Shown: one piece after another, positions 56,622 to 64,000 of the stretch
Layout of the letters: every line of letters starts with the position of its first letter
Position numbering within the stretch: the stretch's first letter is position 1
Origin: Adiantum capillus-veneris
Taxonomy: Eukaryota > Streptophyta > Polypodiopsida > Polypodiales > Pteridaceae
Length of the DNA: 64,000 nt
Direction: 5' to 3'
Assembly (NCBI GenBank): GCA_014529385.2
Contig: CM043960.1
Span: forward strand, 24,900,896-24,964,895
Position numbers and translations under genes: made by a program
The notes under the pieces: generated by a model
Database searches by the model: none
Told to the model about the DNA's origin: nothing
What the model saw: only the letters and a program-made list of their open reading frames with translations

Positions 56622-57051
56622 TCAAGGAGCAAAGAGATATAAGCCATCCAAGGTAGATGGAAAGAGTACCAAATAAGCATCTTCTCTATTAAGACCACCA
56701 CCTCTACAGAGAGATACAAACCTCCTTGCATGGTCGTCTACATCTTCTAAGGAGAGTCCCTTGAAAGTAGGAAACTTGATGTTTACCTTGGCCAAAACAC
56801 TGGTCAACTCCTCCATGGCCTCTTGCTCACGAGCCTGTTGCTCAGTAGCTTGCTGTAACAAAATGGGAGAGAGCTTTACTGGGGAAGGCGACCTGGAAGA
56901 GATGGAGGAATGGATGATGCCGTATGTGGAGGTATGGGTGATAGGATTGGTGGACTTCTACTAGGTACCAAGGGTTGATGCTTCTGTTATAGTACTTCAG
57001 AGGACTCAGTAGTGCGCTTTGACGCTCTAATGACCACCTTGTATGTGGCAT
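56622..57051 (-). pseudogene. gag N-terminal remnant of copy 4
   Basis: On the minus strand, MPHTRWSLERQSALLSPLKY, then LTSVLAKVNIKFPTFKGLSL and ARRFVSLCRGGGLNREDAYL, stopping after LFPSTLDGL. This matches the first part of copy 2 and 3 gag. Knuckles and protease are absent. Confidence 0.8.
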
Positions 57052-57360
57052 GCAGTAACCACAAACCCAACCAAGCTTTGGACAAGAAGACCTTTAACTG
57101 GCTGAACACCGGTCTAGACTCTACTAGACCAAGGCGAGTGACTAGACCACCTGGCTGGACCAAGGACGAGGAAGGACTAGACCAGGCCGAGAGAAGACTA
57201 GACAAGCAAGGCGAGGGACTACGTCAGCTAGACTAAGTTGTCTAGGGTGAAACTGGACCAGACCAGCAGGCTGCATTGTGCAAGGCGAAGTAGGCAAGAC
57301 TAGGTAAAAACCAGCTAGCTCCTTGATTTGTACCTCAACAGAGAATGAGACTTCAGTTGA

Positions 57361-57379
57361 GCTCCCACCGCGCGTGCCA
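57361..57379 (-). other. Candidate primer binding site of copy 4
   Basis: The minus strand reads TGGCACGCGCGGTGGGAGC, about 14 bases inside the LTR. It differs from copies 2 and 3 in the middle but keeps TGGC and GGTGGGA. Confidence 0.55.
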
Positions 57380-57393
57380 AAAATGAGAGCACC

Positions 57394-57970
57394 TGTAGCG
57401 TGGATAGTGTCGTGCTCTCTACAATGGGTGCTCCTTAGTGCAATGTACGTGACATCTCACTCAAAACAGAATGAAAACACAGGAAACAACAGATAACAGC
57501 AAATCAACACAGAGACACAGCAGCAAACCAGACATATGGACTCGACTATCTCAAAGGAACCAATACAGATTCTCGTGTGGCAGCACACTCAGCTCCAGCC
57601 CATAACTCACAGGTACAATGGGGGTGTCGAGGCTCAGATGTGCAGGGATGGTGCAGACGTGCTGTGTATAGACTCACTCCTCAAGACGACGACGCTGGAC
57701 CATATATGAAGAAGATGATAATGATGACCCCACGGCTACTACTCATATGTCCAACCATAAAGAGCCACTAACGGCTCATAAATGGCAGCCATCTAAGTCT
57801 ATCTCCAACTTGAGTGGTGGTGGTGGTGACCTGGCCACGATGTCCACTGGACCACCGTCCGTATCCCTGCCACGTGTCAATGCCCAGCCCAAGGAGTCCG
57901 TCCAGTGTGAACTAGACCAGACCAACTGTACTAACTGTGTCCTATGAAAGTGACATTGTAGCCTACTACA
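57394..57970 (-). repeat. 5' LTR of copy 4
   Basis: 577 bp, TGTAGCGTGG to GCCTACTACA. Confidence 0.85.
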
Positions 57971-57975
57971 CTTAC

Positions 57976-58843
57976 TCAATTGTGGGATCTTGGTCCTTCT
58001 GTTAGGCAAGGATGTCCTTTAAGTACCATGTTGTATGCTATTGCCACTCATCCTCTATTGCTTTATTTGGACGGCATCTGGTCAATTACATAGATTGGAA
58101 CTACCATCTCGCGATCATTTTGTGGCACAAGCATATGCTGATGATTCCATGTTTAGACCCAAAAATCAACCAGATGATGTTCGATGTAACATGGAAGCGA
58201 TGTTCGATGTAACATGGAAGCCTCGCACATTTATGGGTCAGCTGCTAGTTTGCATGTTAACTTCCAAAAATCTAAACTTTGGCCATTGCATCAGATGGAT
58301 TGGCATTCTATATTATGGCAAGGTGAGATGTTGAAGCCGGATCAGCTTGTGCGGTATCATGGATACTTTTGGCTTGGCCAGCGAACAATGCCAAATGTTT
58401 GGATTGGGTTGAGCATAAAATTAGGTCTTGGACATTGTCTACCTGGCCACTACACGTACGTCTCAGAATAGTGCACTCCATTTTGATGGCATACATGCAG
58501 TTTTTTCTACCATTGTTGCATTGGCCACCTCGTCGTCTTCGTGCTTTCATGTCTCGGATTTTGGACCATTTTCAATCTACTTGGTCCCACATAGAAGGGT
58601 TGCGACTACTCGCTACAGATAAACTATGTACACCAAAGCATTGTGGTTATCTGAATATTTTACATTTGTTATTGCAAGGAAGGCCATGTTGTTATTGGTA
58701 CTAGTGGAACAAAAACATCCATAGACGCTGATGTTTTCTTTTTGGCGTTCTCATGCAGTTTCTAAACCTACATTTGGTCATTGGCATCCTTTATACTTGG
58801 ATGTGGTTTTTGGAAAATTTGAAGCTAGTCGTCGTGGCATGGT

Positions 58844-58847
<4 letters not shown>
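57976..58847 (+). pseudogene. LINE ORF2: rest of RT and C-terminal region
   Basis: The interrupted RT resumes: SVRQGCPLSTMLYAIATHPL (motif B) near 58000, AYADDSMF (motif C, catalytic D-D) at 58133-58145, then SLHVNFQKSKLWPLH. The post-RT domain follows at 58369-58704 (HKIRSWTLSTWPLHVRLRIV). It ends near a GA microsatellite at 58848. Stops and a local duplication at 58195-58220 are present. Confidence 0.8.

Positions 58848-58894
<47 letters not shown>
58848..58894 (+). repeat. (GA)n microsatellite
   Basis: About 47 bp of uninterrupted GA at the end of the recognisable LINE sequence. Confidence 0.9.
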
Positions 58895-58896
<2 letters not shown>

Positions 58897-58959
58897 GAAG
58901 CTTGCACCTCGATAACTCAAGAGGCGAATAATACAAGATACTCAATGAATGGAGTCTAG

Positions 58960-61321
58960 CAACACAGATTAAGTGTGCTAGTGTAGGTCGAAAAAATACC
59001 CTGACACAAAAAATTCAAAAGTGGGGAAAAAACACAAATAGAAAGTCTATATATGCCTAGATTCCCTACCAGGAGGGTGAAAGGGTGGCCAATCTACAAC
59101 CAACCAAGGACTTGAGTGAACGTGTGAGAGTAGGGAAGCATATGTGAAAGCATTTGGAAGGTGAACATGAAGCTCTAATATAATAAATTATGGCACTTGA
59201 AACAAAGCTCTCCATAGTAGCATGAAAATTTAGGAGGCTTTGGAGCAGATGAAACTTAAACACGCAAGGGCAAAAGAGGCATCAAACATCCTCATAGGAG
59301 GGTTCCAACTAACCCTAAATGAGAAAGATAACCACAATTCAGATTTAGCTGCAACATAGAACAAAGAGACAAGGCTCACAACAACGTAATTGTCATCGGA
59401 TAAGGCTATTGCAGCTCAACAACATGAAGGTTGGAGCTCGTAAATAGATTGCGAGCTAATCTCAAGGTGCATCTTCAAGCAGCACACGATATTGGGAAGC
59501 AAACAATCCACTCCCTACAACCAGAAGGAGGATAATGACCGAGGAATTCTTGTAGATAAAACTAGAGTGGACCACTTGACGATAGATCTCATACAATGCC
59601 ATGTGAAAGCCAGTGGACTCGACACAGTTTTAAGTCACATCTCAAGGCCAAACTAAGTTGATTAACAACAAAAATGATATGTGCAATAATTAGGAATGAT
59701 ACAAGCAAAAATACCACCAAGGAGGGGTCAATTTTGATGAGAAGGGTAGTTGTGGGGTAGATCTCATAAAAAGCAGCCTCCAATGGGCTGAAAAAATCCA
59801 GCTAAGTTTGTGTTTTTGTAGGTAGAGGAAAGAACCACCCTTGTCAAGTACAACACAAGCCAATAAGGAGGGATGGGCAAGAAAAAATAGGTAAAAACAA
59901 AACAATGAATGTGGCGACAAAGAACTAGAATAAGAGTGCACAATGAGTACTCAAATTGATTGATGAATGAATCCTAAAGGTCACTTAATTGGTGGTGCAA
60001 GGGACCTCGAGAAATGAAAAGAGGGGGCACCCTAGTTTAGACCAGGAATAGGTGCCACATCATCAGTAATGGACTAAATGTCCTAATGGTGATCCAAGAG
60101 AACAATGGACCCAACTAGGTAAAATGCATACGCAAGGCCAAATTGGACCAAACTAGGTAAAATGCATCCGCAAGGCCAAATTTTCCATAAGATACAACCT
60201 AATATGCCACCATCTGTTCATGACATATCTCCAACAAAAACAAGATATAAACTAAAACAAGAATCTAGAACAGTGAGAGAAGATATAAAATGGTGAACAT
60301 ACAACATACTTAAAACACAATCTTTACGAGTTGACACTGTGTGGCTTTACTTCACTGCTTGTCCAAAAGTAAAAATGACAAATCTTTACCTTTATCATGG
60401 ATAGCCGGGCTGCCCTTATATCATCTCACCTAAGAGTAGGACAGCATCATCCAGGTTTTTTCTATATGCTGTCTAGTGTCTCCTATGCTCTCACGTTGTC
60501 GATAGGAGCAGGACCAAGAGTCCCACTCTCCCCTCAAAGTGTCCGTTCAAGTTTTCATTTAATTGCCATCTAAAATTTAGCCTCGCCTAGCAATGCTATT
60601 TTCACCGTATGCACAAAAAGAGGTACTTTAGCAGTGTGAGAATGGATCAACCTTCTATAAAAATGCCAAAAGGAAGCTCCTTCTAAAATCAAACTTAAAC
60701 GCCTAGATGAATCCAACAAAAGCACACATTCACTTTTATAGTAGGTTAGTAGATTGCTTGGACTCATGATATGATCCACAACAATGTAATCATCAGTTAG
60801 ACTTGACAAAATACTATTGGCATCCCCAACTACTAATGCCATTTGATGAGTATGACACTCAACCAAGTGTTTCACAGGATAATTATGCAATTAACTTTAC
60901 TTTATTTATGTTTATTCAAAAACTGCGATGCAAAACTTCATCAGACATATTTACAGCAACCTCTAATTTCTTGGCAAATTTTTTGCTCCCGCAGTAATCT
61001 ACCTTTAGAAATGTGCAGCATTGCAATGTGCATCCCAGACACATAGTGAGACATGACCATGCAGATGCACATACATACACAACTCAGTCATATTGCCCCA
61101 GCAAACTCACTCTTTAACCTGATTGCTCCAGATTATACAAAGAAGCAGACCTTGTTTTACAACCACGCGGCAAAACATGCATTAATGTATCCATACAGCA
61201 ACCAAGTTTTCACAGTACTTATAGTTTTCTTAGAGTTCTATCCGTACTAATCTAATGAACCACAGTGAACAACACGTCAGACGGCATCGAAGCAACTGAT
61301 GCTCATCGAGGCATCTGTAGC

Positions 61322-61370
<49 letters not shown>

Positions 61371-62536
61371 CTGCTCCGTGTATGATGATGAATCGCTCTG
61401 TGCATATGCTATTTCCTTGTAGTTCAAGTACTTCCGGCACAAGGGGTGCCCCATCTCCTCTGCTCCAGTCCATATTGATGGGCGTATTGCAAGAAGCGTT
61501 CATGGACTGGCTCAATTGTCGACAAGTTGTCGATAATTTTTCTACGTTGATGGATTCGAACTCATCTTTGTGGGTGATTGCAGCTCCCCCTGAAAAGAAG
61601 ATGAGGGTTAGCTGTACTCAGGAACATCGGCTCTCTCTCTCTCTCTCTCAGCCAGCCAGCAGGTACGTACCCATCTTCACAATGCAGCGTAATGCTTGAC
61701 CTTGCGGGCTTTCCATGCTGCTCAGAATGCCAGTGCTCGTTGCAAATGCTTCGAAGTTGACAATCCCGCAGCTGGACGTCAATATTGTCTTTCTAAAACA
61801 AGCCTTGGAAGTTAGAGCAGAAGAGAGTTAAGGCTACGTTTGAAATGATTGGAGACCCACTCTCCCCATTTCTAAACGAATAGAAAACATTCGGCTATTG
61901 AAAATTACAGTTTTTCTTCCAAAACTATGCAAGTATTTGTAAAAATTGTAACTAAACAATGAGAAAAATTGCAAAAAAAAAAAACAAACACAGGTAAAAA
62001 CACAGTAGGTGCATTGTAAATTGTGTAAAGCGTTTCTATGAAGACTAGATTGGACCTCCTGCCTTCCCATGTCAATTATTGAAATCTTCTTTTGTTTTGA
62101 TTTTTTTTAAGGGGTCCCTTCGTTTCATAGCCTTGGTTGGCTTGACTTCCATTTCATTTTATCTATTTAGAATGCCAAAGTGAACTCTTGAGTGAGTGTT
62201 CGAAGAACTCTTTATGCCAAACATACACAAATCCCTTTAAGCCACTTCACAAGCAAAAAGTTTACAAACTAAACCATTTTTTTAAACTATGTTTATACTA
62301 TTTTCTTGTGGAATTTTTCCTTTTCACTCCGCTCTAAACCGGTTATTTTGAATTTGTAACCGGCTCAAAGATAAGCTAAGACACACTTTTACCAAACACT
62401 GCCTTCACCTTGTTGGCTTTTTAAAACAAGCTTTAGTAAAGAACGGAGTTAGGCATACATTTGATAAGAGTGAAATTTATTAAAGAACGGAGTAAGGCAT
62501 TCATTTGTTGATATGAGTGTACTTTACTTTGATATT
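58960..62536. other. Unassigned non-coding stretch
   Basis: No gene or known element is recognised. A 39-bp tandem duplication lies at 60109-60186 ('aactaggtaaaatgcat', 'cgcaaggccaaatt'). There is a (GA)n tract at 61327-61366 and a short CT run near 61640. Open frames are short and without domain content. Confidence 0.5.
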
Positions 62537-62670
62537 TGTTGGGGATAAAGGTCATTAGGCCAATACCATCACATACTAACCGCTCACTAACCCCAATCTC
62601 ATTCTTTCTTATTGATAATATATTGAACAATAAAGAACTCACACATGGTGTGAGAATAAGCTCCATCAAA

Positions 62671-62728
<58 letters not shown>

Positions 62729-63306
62729 CCTTTCGCATGGCGCACTCATCAACAATTGGTATCAGAGCCGGAGTGAAGGCCTTACATCATTGCAATGTCG
62801 TGGCGAAGAATGCGGTGCATGTGCAGAGAGAAAGAAGGAGAAAGAGAGAGAACACAAATTGTGAGGTGGAGCAGAGTGGCAAGAAGCAGCACTCATTCCT
62901 TATTCTTCTATGTATATAAAGAATAAGTGAGTAGGTCAATGAGGTGAATGGGCGATGGATAACGGACGTCCATCCTGGGGCAAGGCACATGATGCAGTTG
63001 CCTCAAGAACCTCCCACGTAAAGGCGAATGTGCCGATAAGTGGATCCTACTAAACTACTAATATGTACAAGAAAATAAATGAGAGGCTCTCTCGACCTAT
63101 GACCACTGGATCACTCACTCAATCTACAATAGCTCATTACCTCCATATGTAAAACTTAGCCAGATTGATTGTCCTAAACTAATCGAGAAAAAGGATGAAA
63201 TGGCCAAGGTTCCTTATGTGTATGTTGTTGGTAGGTTGATGTATGCCATGATTGCTAGACGTCTAAACATTGCATTTGCAGTGGGAGTAGTTATCAAATA
63301 CATGTC
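62537..63306 (+). mobile_element. Ty1/copia remnant: 5' LTR, PBS and part of pol
   Basis: The 5' LTR (62537-62754, TGTTGGGGATAAAGG to CAACA) includes a CT microsatellite (62671-62725). The PBS TGGTATCAGAGC starts at 62758. After a large deletion, 63129-63306 encodes EKKDEMAKVPYVYVVGRLMY followed by AMIARRLNIAFAVGVV and KYMS, the typical copia block between RT and RNase H. A second copia element is inserted at 63307. Confidence 0.8.
62758..62769 (+). other. Primer binding site of the copia element
   Basis: TGGTATCAGAGC, initiator Met tRNA type, three bases after the LTR end. Confidence 0.85.
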
Positions 63307-63498
63307 TGAAGGAGTACGAGCGGAAGTGCGACGCGAGAGGGAGTGCGAGAAGAAGAGCACGACGATATGGTGAACTCACTCTACTGTAATGTGTAGAGCA
63401 TAGTGAGTTCTTATTAGGTTTTTACAAAAGAATATGTGTACATACCTGGCGGCCCGCCCACTTACCTGGGCGACCACATTGGGCTTTATACCCCAACA
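63307..63498 (-). repeat. Short 3' LTR of a second copia element
   Basis: 192 bp from TGAAGGAG to CCCCAACA on the plus strand, so TGTTGGGG...CTTCA on the minus strand. A purine tract (AAGTGGGAGG) adjoins it at 63499-63510. The start resembles the neighbouring copia LTR. Confidence 0.8.
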
Positions 63499-64000
63499 AC
63501 CTCCCACTTAAAGTCCAATGTGGTACTTTAAGTGTGAGAGAAGCTACTATACAAGCTAATATACAAGAGATGTAGAGAAGTGATGTACTACCCTACACCT
63601 AACTGCTTGCGAAAATGCGCAAAGCTTTCTGAGGGAAGTCCTTTTGTAAGTAGATCAGCAGGAATTTATGTGGTGTGAACTTTGACAAGCTGAAGTTGCT
63701 TATCCTCGAGCATTTCCCTGATGAAATGATACTTCACATCCACATGCTTTGTCTTTGAGTGATAAACTGGATTGCGAGCCAATTGTATAGCACTTTGACT
63801 ATCACAATATAACACAGGCATCTCTTCTTTGATTCCCAAATCTGTTACTAGTCGATTAAGCCAAATTGATTCTTTGCATGCCTCTAATGCTGCAACATAT
63901 TCAGCCTATGTAGTAGACTGAGTAACACAATCTTGTAATCTAGAACGCCATGATACTGCTCCACCAGCCAATGTAAAGACATACCCTGACGTAGACCTTC
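63499..64000 (-). pseudogene. Ty1/copia RNase H domain (runs off the window)
   Basis: On the minus strand from 64000 the text reads GYVFTLAGGAVSWRSRLQDC, EYVAALEACKESIWLNRLV, VLYCDSQSAIQLARNPVYH, SKTKHVDVKYHFIREML and DLLTKGLPSESFAHFRKQLG, the complete copia RNase H end, then a stop near 63590. One or two stops (for example a TAG before AEYVAA) are present. The rest of pol and the 5' LTR lie beyond the window. Confidence 0.85.

Larger units (their letters stand above)
53120..57970 (-). mobile_element. Gag-only LTR element, copy 4, carrying a methyltransferase fragment twice
   Basis: LTRs at 53120-53697 and 57394-57970 are flanked by a perfect CTTAC duplication (53115-53119, 57971-57975). The host LINE RT frame resumes after it. 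Most of gag and all of the protease are gone, with only about 80 N-terminal gag residues at 56622-56861. The slot plus minisatellite is tandemly duplicated (units about 53595-55238 and 55239-56738, offset 1,644 bp). The slot holds part of a plant PMT gene on the plus strand, antisense to the element. Confidence 0.9.

Overview
This is a repeat-dominated stretch of a large land-plant nuclear genome. Plant-type LINEs, Ty3/gypsy chromovirus and gag-only LTR elements, Ty1/copia elements, hAT transposons, TTTAGGG-like motifs and fragments of plant genes (beta-tubulin, phosphoenolpyruvate/phosphate translocator, a PMT-type methyltransferase) all point that way. The RT-like relic and the repeat density make a non-flowering plant such as a fern or lycophyte my best guess, but that is inference. 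I see no intact single-copy host gene, tRNA, rRNA or CRISPR array.

Layout. 1-2842: two LINE ORF2 copies. 2843-11449: a minus-strand gag-protease-only gypsy element inserted in the second LINE (TSD TTTGT/TTTGC). One of its LTRs carries a 1.48 kb LTR-like insert (3074-4550, TSD GCTGC) and the other a 3.0 kb non-autonomous LTR element (8241-11242, TSD TGCAA). 11579-14890: a beta-tubulin pseudogene split by a damaged gag-only element (11669-14687). 15211-32442: a four-level nest. An LTR is split by a gag-only element (15618-32120, TSD ACCAA). That element holds a hAT fragment, a chromovirus and, inside the chromovirus pol gene, a second gag-only element (20455-26112, TSD ATGCG). 32460-33078: another LTR of the gag-only family. 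35590-37595: an internally deleted LINE. 37596-40900: a minus-strand reverse-transcriptase-like relic broken by a hAT-type MITE (39032-39713). A second MITE copy lies at 44194-44919. 40900-49080 is mostly AT-rich repeat sequence. 49085-58960: LINE sequence split by a further gag-only element (53120-57970, TSD CTTAC). 59000-62536: unassigned. 62537-64000: two nested copia elements.

Main result. One family of minus-strand gag-protease LTR elements (LTRs about 560-590 bp, TGTAGC...GCTACA) is present in at least four copies. Each copy is built the same way: 5' LTR, a distant PBS, gag with four zinc knuckles, a retropepsin, a hydrophobic segment, a proline-rich tail encoded by a G/C-rich minisatellite, then a variable slot before the 3' LTR. 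The slot holds fragments of unrelated host genes: a PEP/phosphate translocator in two copies, a PMT methyltransferase in antisense (present twice) in a third, and unrecognised sequence in a fourth. No RT or integrase is encoded, so the family would need pol supplied in trans. It looks like a gene-capturing, non-autonomous retrotransposon family.
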